The notes beneath the pieces were generated by a model that saw only the letters and a list, made by a program, of their open reading frames with translations, did no database searches and had not been told where the DNA came from. A stretch of 64,000 nucleotides of DNA from Verrucomicrobiia bacterium (GTDB lineage: Bacteria; Verrucomicrobiota; Verrucomicrobiia; Limisphaerales; UBA1100): the NCBI GenBank assembly GCA_014239365.1, contig JAAZZB010000044.1, forward strand, positions 62,001-126,000, read 5' to 3'. The position numbers and the translations under genes are program-made. Shown here piece after piece: positions 10,418 through 18,126 of the stretch (positions are counted from its first letter, which is position 1; each line of letters begins with the position of its first letter).

Positions 10418-10995
10418 AAACTCCCCGACACATCCCACTACTGCTCGGCTTGCTGGCGCTTTTCACATTGATGCGTTGGCCTGGATTGTTGCCTTGGAAC
10501 TTCAGCCCCGTGTACGCCATTTGTTTTTGCGCGGGAGTTTATTTCAAAGGCCCGCGCGCGTGGCTCGTGCCGGTGGCGTTTATGTTTGTGAGTGATGTGT
10601 TGATGAATTTTTTCCATTGGCGCGGATTGGGGTTTTCAACTTTCACCTCGCATATGTGGGTGACGTACGCGTTGTACCTTGGACTAGCGGCGTTCGGCTG
10701 GTGGATGACTGATAAGGCTCGGCCGACGGCATTGATCGCGGGCGGCGTCCTTGGCGCGTGCGGATTTTTTCTGGTCATCAACTCGTTCGCGTGGTTGAGC
10801 AATCCGGTTTACGCAAAGACGTGGGCGGGATTGGTGCAATCGTTCACCGTTGGCCAAGTGGGTTTTCCGCCACCGATTGTTTTTCTGAAAAACACGATCG
10901 TCTCGGGCGTGTTGTTCACGGCGACGATTGTGTGCGCTGTGAACTTTGCGCGAGCAAGGGAACGTGAGGCGACAGAATTTCAGTTGAAGGCTTGA
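10414..10995 (+). CDS. DUF6580-like small integral membrane protein
   Basis: 193 residues with about six hydrophobic segments, overlapping the previous gene by 4 nt (ATGA). The N-terminal half (ALFTLMRWPGLLPWNFSP, then ALxxGxYF-like and FVSDVLMN motifs) matches my memory of DUF6580/ECF-transporter S-component-like proteins, which often carry an FxPxxAixLf motif and a conserved Asp in the third segment. The substrate is unknown. Its C-terminal tail (RAREREATEFQLKA) is charged and cytoplasmic. A REP-like element starts 1-2 nt after its stop. Confidence 0.65.
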   Translation: MKTPRHIPLLLGLLALFTLMRWPGLLPWNFSPVYAICFCAGVYFKGPRAWLVPVAFMFVSDVLMNFFHWRGLGFSTFTSHMWVTYALYLGLAAFGWWMTDKARPTALIAGGVLGACGFFLVINSFAWLSNPVYAKTWAGLVQSFTVGQVGFPPPIVFLKNTIVSGVLFTATIVCAVNFARAREREATEFQLKA

Positions 10996-10996
10996 G

Positions 10997-11050
10997 GGTA
11001 GTGTGGTTTTTTCGAAACTGCCTTGGCGCGCTCGGAGAGCACACCCTACC
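10997..11050. repeat. REP/BIME-like element, family B copy 1 (54 bp)
   Basis: It begins GGTAG and ends CTACC. Two inner 9-bp stem positions are each closed by a 3-nt loop (TTC, GGA) and separated by TT. It has the same length and layout as the copy at 58908-58961. Stem 1 is partly decayed (wobbles and one mismatch), and stem 2 pairs GGCGCGCTC with GAGCACACC (two mismatches). It fills the gap between a plus-strand gene and glmM exactly; its last base is also the last base of the glmM TAG stop. Confidence 0.75.
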
Positions 11051-12447
11051 TAGTTTTCCCCGATTTGGCTGGCGATGGATTCGCTGATTTTTTTGCTCCA
11101 TTCGTTGAGCTTTGCTTCATCTTTGCCTTCCAGCAATAAACGGATTTTGGGTTCGGTGCCGGAATAGCGCAATAGCACGCGACCGCCGTGGGTTTGGAGG
11201 TCGGCCTCGGCTTCGGCGAGTAGGGCAGGGACGTCTTCCAATTCCTCGATGGGTTTCTTTTCAGTGACGCGGATGTTGGTGAGTTGTTGGGGGAAACGGC
11301 TCCAGCATGTTGCGAGTTCGCTGAGCGGCTTTTGTTTCGCGGCCATGATGCGGAGGATTTGCAGGGCGGCGACGAGGCCGTCGCCGGTGGTGCCGTGGTC
11401 GCCGAAAATGAGGTGGCCGCTTTGTTCGCCGCCGAAGTTGTGGCCGTGCTTCCGCATTTCATCGATGACATTTTTGTCACCCACATCGGTGCGGATGACG
11501 TTGCCGCCAGCAGCTTCGATGGCGGCATCAAGGCCGGCGTTGCTCATCACGGTGGAGACGAGCGTGTTGTTGGCGAGCGATCCTTCGGCGAGCATTTCGA
11601 GTGCGGCGATGGCCATGATGTCGTCACCATCAATGAGCGTGCCGGTTTCGTCGCAGAGAAGTACTCGGTCGGCGTCGCCATCGTGGGCGATGCCGATGTG
11701 GGCGTTATGTTCCTGAACCCAATGGCACATTTGCTCGGGATGCATTGAGCCGCAACCGGCGTTGATGTTGGTTCCGTTGGGGCGGTTGCCGTAAACAATG
11801 ACGTCCGCGCCGAGTTCGCGCAACACGCAGGGGGTGGCTTGGTAGGCAGCGCCGTGGGCGCAGTCGACGACGATGGTGACGCCTTCGAGCGTTTGGCCGC
11901 GCGGGAAACAGCGTTTGGCAAACTCGACGTAACGGCCGAGTGCGTCGTCGATGCGAATGGCTTTGCCGATTTCGTCGGCGGTGGGGCGCACGTCGTCGAT
12001 GTCGCCACTGAAGACTAAGTTTTCGATTTGGGCTTCGATGGCGTCATCGAGTTTGTAGCCGTTGTGGCTGAAAAATTTCAGGCCGTTGTCGTCGTACGGA
12101 TTATGCGAGGCGGTGATGACGATGCCGGCATCGGCGCGCAGACTGTGAGTGATGCGCGCCACGCCGGGCGTGGGCAACGGGCCAATGAAAAGAACATCAA
12201 CGCCCATCGAGAGGATGCCGCTGGCGAGGGCGTTCTCGAGCATATAACCGGAGAGGCGCGTGTCTTTGCCGATGACAATTTGATGGCGGTGGCGGCTGCG
12301 TGATTCGGGGTTGAGATTTTTGAACACGTGCGCGGCTGCGCGACCGAGCTTGAGGGCAGTCTCGGCGGTGACCGGTTCGATGTTGGCGCGTCCGCGCACG
12401 CCGTCGGTTCCGAAAATTTTATTCGTTTGATTCATCGTCGGGCTCAT
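11050..12447 (-). CDS. glmM: phosphoglucosamine mutase GlmM
   Basis: 465 residues. It interconverts glucosamine-6-phosphate and glucosamine-1-phosphate for UDP-GlcNAc, peptidoglycan and LPS synthesis. Motifs: KIFGTDGVRGRAN at the N-terminus, VITASHNPYDDNGLKFFS (phosphoserine loop, Ser near residue 113), AHDGDADRVLLCDETG (metal loop) and RYSGTEPKIRLLLEG (phosphate-binding C-terminal domain). I chose ATG 12447 because GGAG lies 7 nt upstream and it falls inside the preceding gene's end. An open frame continues to 12606 without homology, and ATG 12435 is an alternative. It is third in the cdaA cluster. Confidence 0.95.
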   Translation of the reverse strand: MSPTMNQTNKIFGTDGVRGRANIEPVTAETALKLGRAAAHVFKNLNPESRSRHRHQIVIGKDTRLSGYMLENALASGILSMGVDVLFIGPLPTPGVARITHSLRADAGIVITASHNPYDDNGLKFFSHNGYKLDDAIEAQIENLVFSGDIDDVRPTADEIGKAIRIDDALGRYVEFAKRCFPRGQTLEGVTIVVDCAHGAAYQATPCVLRELGADVIVYGNRPNGTNINAGCGSMHPEQMCHWVQEHNAHIGIAHDGDADRVLLCDETGTLIDGDDIMAIAALEMLAEGSLANNTLVSTVMSNAGLDAAIEAAGGNVIRTDVGDKNVIDEMRKHGHNFGGEQSGHLIFGDHGTTGDGLVAALQILRIMAAKQKPLSELATCWSRFPQQLTNIRVTEKKPIEELEDVPALLAEAEADLQTHGGRVLLRYSGTEPKIRLLLEGKDEAKLNEWSKKISESIASQIGEN

Positions 12448-12670
12448 TGTTTTCTCCGTTGAGTTCGGGATTGGCGAGCGAGGGAGCATTGGTGGTGGGC
12501 GGCTTGGGCGCGGGAGTATTCCCCTCGCGGCCGCGGTTGGTGTAGGAGAGCCCGGCCACGGTAGTGATGATAAACCACACCATGACGGCGATGGCCACGG
12601 AACCAATCTTCCACCAAAACTCGTTGTGGTCGTGATCGCTGCGTTCGGTGCGGTCCGGTTTGTCGGTCAT
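12419..12670 (-). CDS. small single-pass membrane protein between cdaA and glmM
   Basis: 83 residues: a charged N-terminus (TERSDHDHNEFWWK), one transmembrane helix (~24-44, IGSVAIAVMVWFIITTVAGL) and a Pro/Asn/Glu-rich tail of about 38 residues. It overlaps cdaA by 4 nt and the start of glmM by 29 nt, so all three are probably translationally coupled. In Firmicutes this slot is taken by cdaR, a YbbR-domain regulator of CdaA. No YbbR repeat is visible here. A role as a CdaA partner is suggested by position only. I do not recognise a family. Confidence 0.7.
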   Translation of the reverse strand: MTDKPDRTERSDHDHNEFWWKIGSVAIAVMVWFIITTVAGLSYTNRGREGNTPAPKPPTTNAPSLANPELNGENNEPDDESNE

Positions 12671-13578
12671 GAACGATCCTCTGGTCGAAGTTTTTTGTTG
12701 ATGATTTGGCCGAGGGCGCGCAGCGAATCTTTGACGCGCGCGGTGAAGGTGAGTTTCTCCACGGGCGCGGCGTCGGCTTTGAGTTTCTCGGTCAGAAAAT
12801 TCTTGAGCTGTTTCACGGACACGTTGGCGTGCAGCGCGCCGGCGTGGCAGTATGAAATGTCACCGGTTTCTTCGGAGACAATCACGACGATGGCATCGGT
12901 TTCCTCGCTCAACCCAATGGCGGCGCGGTGGCGTGTGCCGAGGGTGCGGTTCACATCCAGCCGGCGCGTGAGCGGGAAAATGCAGGAGGCGTACATGATG
13001 CGATCGGCGCGAATAACGACGCCGCCATCGTGCAGCGGCGAGTTGGGGAAAAAGATGGAGTCGAGCATTTCCGGCGTGAGCGCGCTGTCGAGCAACACGC
13101 CGCTTTGGGTTTCCTGATGAATGTCGACGGTCTGTTCAATGGCCATGATGGCGCCCACGCGATGGCGGGCGAGGCGGTCGGTGGCTTGCACCACGGCGTC
13201 CACATCCAGTGGGCTTTCTTCTTCGGAGGAAAAGAGCGGGAGATTGCCCAGCTCGGCGAGCAGTCGGCGCAGCTCCGGCTGGAAAATAATTAGGATGGCC
13301 ACGGTGGTGAACAGGAACAGTTGTTGCAGCAACCAACTCAGCACTTGCAGCTTGAGCATCGCGATCATTGTGGTGATGCCGATGAGCACGAGGAAGCCAA
13401 CCACCACCGGCCAGCCACGCGAGCGTTGGAGGAGGTTGAACATATAATAAATGCCCACCGCCAGCGCGGCGATTTCCACTACGCCACGGAGAATCCACGT
13501 CCAATCGAGTTTAATCCATTCCCAGATTTCCTCGATGAACGGCGGTAGATTCGCCTGTGCGAGTATGATTGCCTCCAT
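12667..13578 (-). CDS. cdaA: membrane diadenylate cyclase CdaA (c-di-AMP synthase)
   Basis: 303 residues. It condenses two ATP into cyclic di-AMP at the inner membrane. Three hydrophobic helices (~28-100) precede a DisA_N/DAC domain (~110-270). The catalytic motif reads SPLHDGGVVIRAD near residue 185; the family usually has DGA, so Ala to Gly is a mild deviation. The nucleotide motif is RHRAAIGLSEETDA near 218, with GTRH intact. It begins 3 nt after the folP stop and overlaps the next small gene by 4 nt. The cdaA-glmM linkage is widespread and fits c-di-AMP control of cell-wall precursor supply. Confidence 0.93.
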   Translation of the reverse strand: MEAIILAQANLPPFIEEIWEWIKLDWTWILRGVVEIAALAVGIYYMFNLLQRSRGWPVVVGFLVLIGITTMIAMLKLQVLSWLLQQLFLFTTVAILIIFQPELRRLLAELGNLPLFSSEEESPLDVDAVVQATDRLARHRVGAIMAIEQTVDIHQETQSGVLLDSALTPEMLDSIFFPNSPLHDGGVVIRADRIMYASCIFPLTRRLDVNRTLGTRHRAAIGLSEETDAIVVIVSEETGDISYCHAGALHANVSVKQLKNFLTEKLKADAAPVEKLTFTARVKDSLRALGQIINKKLRPEDRS

Positions 13579-13581
13579 AGT

Positions 13582-14412
13582 TTATCCGCCTTCTTCGCTG
13601 CTAACGGCCTCCATTGCGCGCAGGGCTTGTACCGTTTCGCGCACGTCGTGCACGCGCACAATGCCCGCCCCGTCCGCGGCGGCGCGGCAGGCGCAGGCGA
13701 TGCTGCTATCCAGTCGCTCGGTAACCTTACCGCCGAGGAATGATTTGCGCGATGCGCCGACCATCAGCGGCCGCTGGAATCTTGTAAAACGAGTGAGCCT
13801 TTCGAGCAACGCCAAATTATGCCCCGCCGTTTTGCCAAACCCAATTCCGGGATCGAGCGCCACTTGTTCAGCGGGCAATCCGACGGCGGCCATCGCCTCC
13901 AGTCGCTCAGCAAAAAAGGCCTCCACCGTCGCAACCACGTCGTCGTATTCGGGCGCGTTTTGCATTGTTTGCGGCGTGCCCTGCATATGCATGGCGATGT
14001 AGCCCGCGCCGGATTCGGCGGCCACGCGCCACATCGCGTCATCCGCGCGATGGGCGGCGATGTCGTTAATGACACGCGCGCCGGCGGCCACGGCGGCTTT
14101 TGCAACAGCGGGTTTTTGAGTGTCGACGGAAATGAGGGTGTCGGTTTCGCCTACGAGTTTTTTGATGACCGGAATGACGCGGCTCAATTCTTCAGCTTCA
14201 TCCACCGGCGGTGCGCCGGGCCGTGTGGATTCGCCGCCGACGTCCAATAGCTCCGCGCCCCCGGCGGCCAGTTGCAGCGCGTGATCAACGGCGGCATCAG
14301 CGCTTGAAAATTTGCCGCCATCAGAAAATGAATCGGGCGTGACGTTCACGATGCCCATCACCAGCGTGGGGCGGGGGAATTGCCACGTGATGTCACCCGT
14401 TTGCCAAATCAT
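13582..14412 (-). CDS. folP: dihydropteroate synthase FolP
   Basis: 276 residues. It joins p-aminobenzoate to the pterin diphosphate in folate synthesis (cytoplasmic TIM barrel; sulfonamide target). Visible motifs: MGIVNVTPDSFSDGG near residue 20, GGESTRPGA near 60, SVDTQKP near 100, DPGIGFGKTAGHN near 190, GASRKSFLG near 220 and RVHDV near 255. All expected pterin- and phosphate-contact motifs are present. It heads the folP-cdaA-small protein-glmM unit, and its stop is separated from cdaA by 3 nt. The upstream neighbour is a VOC-fold gene on the same strand, 9 nt away, possibly in the same transcript. Confidence 0.96.
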   Translation of the reverse strand: MIWQTGDITWQFPRPTLVMGIVNVTPDSFSDGGKFSSADAAVDHALQLAAGGAELLDVGGESTRPGAPPVDEAEELSRVIPVIKKLVGETDTLISVDTQKPAVAKAAVAAGARVINDIAAHRADDAMWRVAAESGAGYIAMHMQGTPQTMQNAPEYDDVVATVEAFFAERLEAMAAVGLPAEQVALDPGIGFGKTAGHNLALLERLTRFTRFQRPLMVGASRKSFLGGKVTERLDSSIACACRAAADGAGIVRVHDVRETVQALRAMEAVSSEEGG

Positions 14413-14421
14413 TTGGGAAAG

Positions 14422-14829
14422 CTAGTAACCCCCATCGCCGGGGCTGGGGCCGCGCTGGATGACTTCGATTTCGTAGCCCTCGGGCGCGTCGATGAAGGCA
14501 AAGCCGCCGCCGTCGTCTTTGAGGTGCGGGCCGTCAGAATATTCCACGCCGTGCGATTGGATGTGTTTTTCAAACGCGTCAAGGCTGTCGACGAGGAAGG
14601 CGAGGTGGGTGAGGTCTTCCTGCACTTGCACGCCGCCGCTGCTGGGGTACGAGCACAGTTCGATTTCCTCATCGCTGTTGGGCGTGGCGAGAAAAACGAG
14701 CGTGGAGCCGCGCGGCGAAGTGTGCCGACGCGTCTCGGTGAGCCCGAGAATTTCCGTGTAAAACTTCACCGAGCGTTCGAGGTCATCCACGCGGTAACGG
14801 GTGTGCAGCAGTTTGGTGACAATCGGCAT
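14422..14829 (-). CDS. glyoxalase I-like VOC-family protein
   Basis: 135 residues, the size of single-chain glyoxalase I. It probably isomerises the hemithioacetal of methylglyoxal and a thiol. Metal-ligand positions are present: His in LLHTRYRV (~8), Glu in EIELCSY (~62), His in LTHLAFLV (~78) and Glu in YEIEVIQ (~125). The specific motif RVDDLERSVKFYTEILGL matches lactoylglutathione lyase. I chose ATG 14829 because homology starts there; the frame stays open upstream to 15039 with no family similarity. It is divergent from the S9 peptidase, 82 bp between starts. Glyoxalase I is likely, but another VOC lyase cannot be excluded. Confidence 0.85.
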   Translation of the reverse strand: MPIVTKLLHTRYRVDDLERSVKFYTEILGLTETRRHTSPRGSTLVFLATPNSDEEIELCSYPSSGGVQVQEDLTHLAFLVDSLDAFEKHIQSHGVEYSDGPHLKDDGGGFAFIDAPEGYEIEVIQRGPSPGDGGY

Positions 14830-14911
14830 CGGCGGAGCCTCGCAGGAATTGGGCGCGGATGCCAGCCTTTGCGCTTGCCACGGCGCGCGGGCGGGAGAAG
14901 ATGGGCGGCCC

Positions 14912-16909
14912 GTGAAACGATTTTTATATCTGATGATTCTTGCCCAAACCGCGCTGGGTGTGCCGGAGGTTTCCGCGCCCACAAACATTGTGACGCGCGG
15001 CTTTACGGATAAAGAATTTTCCGCCGAACGCGCCGCCAAGCTCGCGCCCTATCTTAAAGTGCGGCCGCTGCGGTTTCAGGATTGGCATCCCACCGCGCAC
15101 GCGATGCTCATCACCCGCCGCCCCGCCCGCGGGCAAGTCACCCAACTGCACGTGGTCAACAAGCCCAACGGCGAGCCGATGGCGTTGACCGATGGCGCCG
15201 AGCCGGTGCGGTCGGCGGCGTATCATCCGAAGGATGGAAACCGCATTTTATTTTTGCGCGATGCCGGCGGCAGCGAAAAGTATCAAGTGTTCCATCTCGA
15301 TGTCGCCGCGAAAAAAACCACGATGCTCACCGACGGCAAACACCGCCACACCGGCGCGCGATGGTCGCCCGATGGTCGGCGCATCGCCTATTTTTCCCCC
15401 AAACGAAACGGGCGCGACAATGATTTGTACACGATGGATCCCACGAAACCCGCCAGCGAAAAGCTCCTCGCCAAACTTCCCGGCGGCGGGTGGTGGATTA
15501 CCGATTGGTCGCCCGATGGTCGACTGTTGTTGGTCATCGAATACCTCTCCATCAACCACAGCAAAATCCACATCATCGATGCGGCCACCGGCGAGCGCTC
15601 GTTGTTTTCGCCCGAGACCAAAGCTAAAGTGAGCCACGGCCTTGCGCGGTTTGATCCGCAAATGCGCGCGGTGTATTACACGTGCGACGAGTCGTTTGAT
15701 TTCCAGCACATCGTGCGCGTGGATTTCAAAGACGGCCGCCGCACGCGCTTCCTCACGGAAATTCGCTGGGACGTCGAGAATCTGAAAATTTCCAAGGACG
15801 GCAAAACGCTGGCGGTGGTGCACAACGAAAGTGGCGTGAGCCGGTTGCGGCTGGTCGATTCGAAAACGCAGCGCGTGTTCTATTCGCCCAAGTTATTTCC
15901 CGGAGTCATTCACTCGGTCAGCTGGCGCGCGGATGGGTTGCTTGCGTTCGACCACGAGTGGGCGCACGCCCCGGGCGAAGTGCACGTGCTTGATCTTTCG
16001 CCGGTGAGCAGCGTGCGCTGGCAATCGGCGGGGCTCGACGGGTTGGATCCGTCCAAACTGCCCATCCCTGTGAGCGGCACATTCACCAGCCGCGACGGCA
16101 CGAAATTTGATGCGTGGTTTTATTACCCCGGAAATTATTTTTATAAAGGCAGGCACGCCCAGTTTTCCCGGCTGCAAGTGTCCGGCGGATTGCCAACGGT
16201 GATTTATTATCACGGCGGGCCCGAAAGCCAATTCCGTCCGCGCTTTATGGGCGGCTACAATTATTTGCCCGGCGAATTAAACGTAGTACTCGTGTGCCCC
16301 AACGTGCGCGGCTCACGCGGGTACGGCAAAAGATTTCTCGCCGCCGACAACGGCGCGAAGCGCCGCGCCGTGATGCTCGATGTGGAAGCTCTCCGCAACG
16401 GCCTCAACGAAATGCCTAACATCGACGGCAATCGACTCGCCGTGATGGGCGGTAGTTATGGCGGTTATATGACGCTCGCCTCGCTCACGCATATGCCCGG
16501 CTTCTTCAAATGCGGTATCGATCGCGTGGGCATTTCCAGCTTTGTTACGTTCCTGAAAAACACCAGCGACTACCGGCGCGATTTGCGCCGCGCGGAATAC
16601 GGCGATGAACGCGATCCAAAAATGCTCAAAGTGCTCGAGGAAATTTCGCCGCTCAATCAAATGCAAAAGCAAATGAAGGAACCGAATTTCCAGTTCAGTC
16701 CGCTGCTCATCGTGCAGGGCGCGAACGACCCCCGCGTGCCCGCCAGCGAAAGCGCCCAAATGGAAGCCGCCCTGCGCGCCAAAGGCCAAACGGTGTGGTA
16801 TCTGCTCGCCAAAGACGAAGGCCATGGCTTTCGCAAAAAGGCCAACCGCGATTTTCAGTACCTCGCCACCATAGAATTTTTCCGAAAGCATTTGCTCGGC
16901 AAAGAGTAG
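14912..16909 (+). CDS. secreted prolyl oligopeptidase/dipeptidyl aminopeptidase-like (S9) peptidase
   Basis: 665 residues from GTG 14912, which gives a short signal sequence (RFLYLMILAQTALGVPEVSA). ATG 14933 is an alternative. A WD40-like PD40 propeller (~60-400) has repeated WSPDGRRI/WSPDGRLL blades. The C-terminal alpha/beta hydrolase carries the S9 triad: Ser in GGSYGGYMTLA (~513), Asp in VQGANDPRVP (~603) and His in DEGHGFRKK (~636). The family cleaves short peptides or acyl-amino acids outside the cytoplasm. The gene stands alone on the plus strand before the aldolase gene (21 bp gap). Substrate specificity cannot be read from the sequence. Confidence 0.92.
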   Translation: MKRFLYLMILAQTALGVPEVSAPTNIVTRGFTDKEFSAERAAKLAPYLKVRPLRFQDWHPTAHAMLITRRPARGQVTQLHVVNKPNGEPMALTDGAEPVRSAAYHPKDGNRILFLRDAGGSEKYQVFHLDVAAKKTTMLTDGKHRHTGARWSPDGRRIAYFSPKRNGRDNDLYTMDPTKPASEKLLAKLPGGGWWITDWSPDGRLLLVIEYLSINHSKIHIIDAATGERSLFSPETKAKVSHGLARFDPQMRAVYYTCDESFDFQHIVRVDFKDGRRTRFLTEIRWDVENLKISKDGKTLAVVHNESGVSRLRLVDSKTQRVFYSPKLFPGVIHSVSWRADGLLAFDHEWAHAPGEVHVLDLSPVSSVRWQSAGLDGLDPSKLPIPVSGTFTSRDGTKFDAWFYYPGNYFYKGRHAQFSRLQVSGGLPTVIYYHGGPESQFRPRFMGGYNYLPGELNVVLVCPNVRGSRGYGKRFLAADNGAKRRAVMLDVEALRNGLNEMPNIDGNRLAVMGGSYGGYMTLASLTHMPGFFKCGIDRVGISSFVTFLKNTSDYRRDLRRAEYGDERDPKMLKVLEEISPLNQMQKQMKEPNFQFSPLLIVQGANDPRVPASESAQMEAALRAKGQTVWYLLAKDEGHGFRKKANRDFQYLATIEFFRKHLLGKE

Positions 16910-16930
16910 TCCTTCACGTACAACGCGCCG

Positions 16931-18019
16931 ATGAAACGCGTGCGTCATTTTGCCAGCGACAATAATTCCGGCATCTGCCCCGAAGCCTGGGCCGCATTGG
17001 AGGAAGCCAACCACGGACACGCCTCCGGCTACGGCGAGGATAAGTGGACTCAAAAAGCCTGCCGACTCATTCGCGATTTATTCGAGACGGACTGTGAAGT
17101 ATTTTTTGTGTTCACCGGTTCCGCCGCCAACGCGCTCGGGCTTGCGTCGGTTTGCCGTAGTTATCATTCCATCATTTGCCACGAGACGTCCCACGTGCAA
17201 AACGACGAATGCGGCGGGCCGGAATTTTTCAGCGGCGGTGCCAAAGTGCAAACACTGCCCGGCAAGGACGGCCGACTCACACCCGACGCGATCCTCGCTG
17301 CGGCTGCGTCCAGGCGCGATCTGCATTTTCCCAAGAGCGGCGCACTGAGCCTCACGCAATCCACCGAGCTGGGCACAGTGTATTCGCCCGCGCAAATCAA
17401 GGCCAACTGTCGCGCGGCAAAAAAGGCCGGATTAAAAACTCATATGGACGGAGCTCGTTTTTCCAATGCCGTTGCCAGCCTTGGCGTGCTTCCCAAGGAC
17501 ATCACTTGGAAAGTCGGCGTGGACATACTCAGTTTCGGTCTCACCAAAAACGGCACGCACGCCGGCGAGGCGCTGATTTTTTTCGACAAAACTCTCGCGC
17601 GTGAATTTGATTGGCAAAACAAACAGGCCGCACAACTCGCCAGCAAAATGCGTTTCCTCGCCGCGCCGTGGGTGGGAATGCTCAAGGACGGCGCGTGGCT
17701 GCGGCACGCTGCGCACGCCAATAAAATGGCCGCCCGCCTGGCGCGCGCGCTAAAAAAAATTAAGGGCGTTGAACTACTCATGCCGCGCCAAGCCAACGGC
17801 GTGTTTGTGGAATTGCCATTACCGGTGATCGACGCGCTGCACACGCGCGGCTGGCATTTTTACACCTTCATCGGCGAAAGCGGCGCGCGCCTAATGTGCT
17901 CGTGGGATACCACACAAGAAGACGTGGACGACTTCGCCGCCGACTTAACGGAACTGATGGCCAACCGCAAAAACTTAAAAACCAAACCCGCCAAGGGGCA
18001 GGGGCGAAAGCCGCATTAG
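16931..18019 (+). CDS. threonine aldolase-like PLP-dependent lyase
   Basis: 362 residues. Fold-type I beta-eliminating lyase family. HFASDNNSGICPEAW and NHGHASGYGED at the N-terminus match the low-specificity threonine aldolases that cleave threonine or allo-threonine to glycine and acetaldehyde. Other motifs are VFTGSAANALGL (~60), HETSHVQNDECGGPEF, THMDGARFSNAVASLG (PLP Asp) and SFGLTKNGTHAGEAL (~200), where the Lys should form the internal aldimine. The family usually reads FGGTKNG, so this is a conservative variant. It starts 21 bp after the peptidase stop. A REP-like pair follows its stop by 15 bp. Confidence 0.88.
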   Translation: MKRVRHFASDNNSGICPEAWAALEEANHGHASGYGEDKWTQKACRLIRDLFETDCEVFFVFTGSAANALGLASVCRSYHSIICHETSHVQNDECGGPEFFSGGAKVQTLPGKDGRLTPDAILAAAASRRDLHFPKSGALSLTQSTELGTVYSPAQIKANCRAAKKAGLKTHMDGARFSNAVASLGVLPKDITWKVGVDILSFGLTKNGTHAGEALIFFDKTLAREFDWQNKQAAQLASKMRFLAAPWVGMLKDGAWLRHAAHANKMAARLARALKKIKGVELLMPRQANGVFVELPLPVIDALHTRGWHFYTFIGESGARLMCSWDTTQEDVDDFAADLTELMANRKNLKTKPAKGQGRKPH

Positions 18020-18033
18020 ATTTTGGGTTTAAT

Positions 18034-18083
18034 GGTAGGGACGCGCTGTGCGCGTCCACGGACACGCGCAGCGTGTCCCTACC
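18034..18083. repeat. REP/BIME-like element, family A copy 1 (50 bp)
   Basis: Terminal GGTAG and CTACC can pair. Inside are two perfect 8-bp hairpins with 3-nt loops: GGACGCGC/GCGCGTCC (loop TGT) and GGACACGC/GCGTGTCC (loop GCA), joined by AC. The copy at 44342-44391 has the same length and layout with compensatory stem changes. GTAG next to a hairpin is the hallmark of REP sequences recognised by RAYT (TnpA-REP) enzymes. The two halves point outwards as in a BIME. It lies between two convergent genes. Confidence 0.8.
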
Positions 18084-18097
18084 GAAAAGAAAACCAA

Positions 18098-18120
18098 CCC
18101 GGGCCATCGGCCCGGGCTAC
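18098..18120 (-). repeat. Solitary REP-like hairpin with GTAG foot
   Basis: On the minus strand it reads GTAG followed by a perfect 8-bp hairpin CCCGGGCC/GGCCCGGG with a 3-nt loop. It sits 14 bp from the family A pair and 6 bp beyond the stop of the chagasin-domain gene transcribed towards it. Its stem sequence differs from families A and B, but the GTAG foot and 3-nt loop are the same. Confidence 0.65.
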
Positions 18121-18126
18121 ATTGGG

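Noticed and set aside
11284-12303. Long plus-strand frames opposite glmM
   Set aside because: Shadows of glmM, which has complete family motifs on the other strand.
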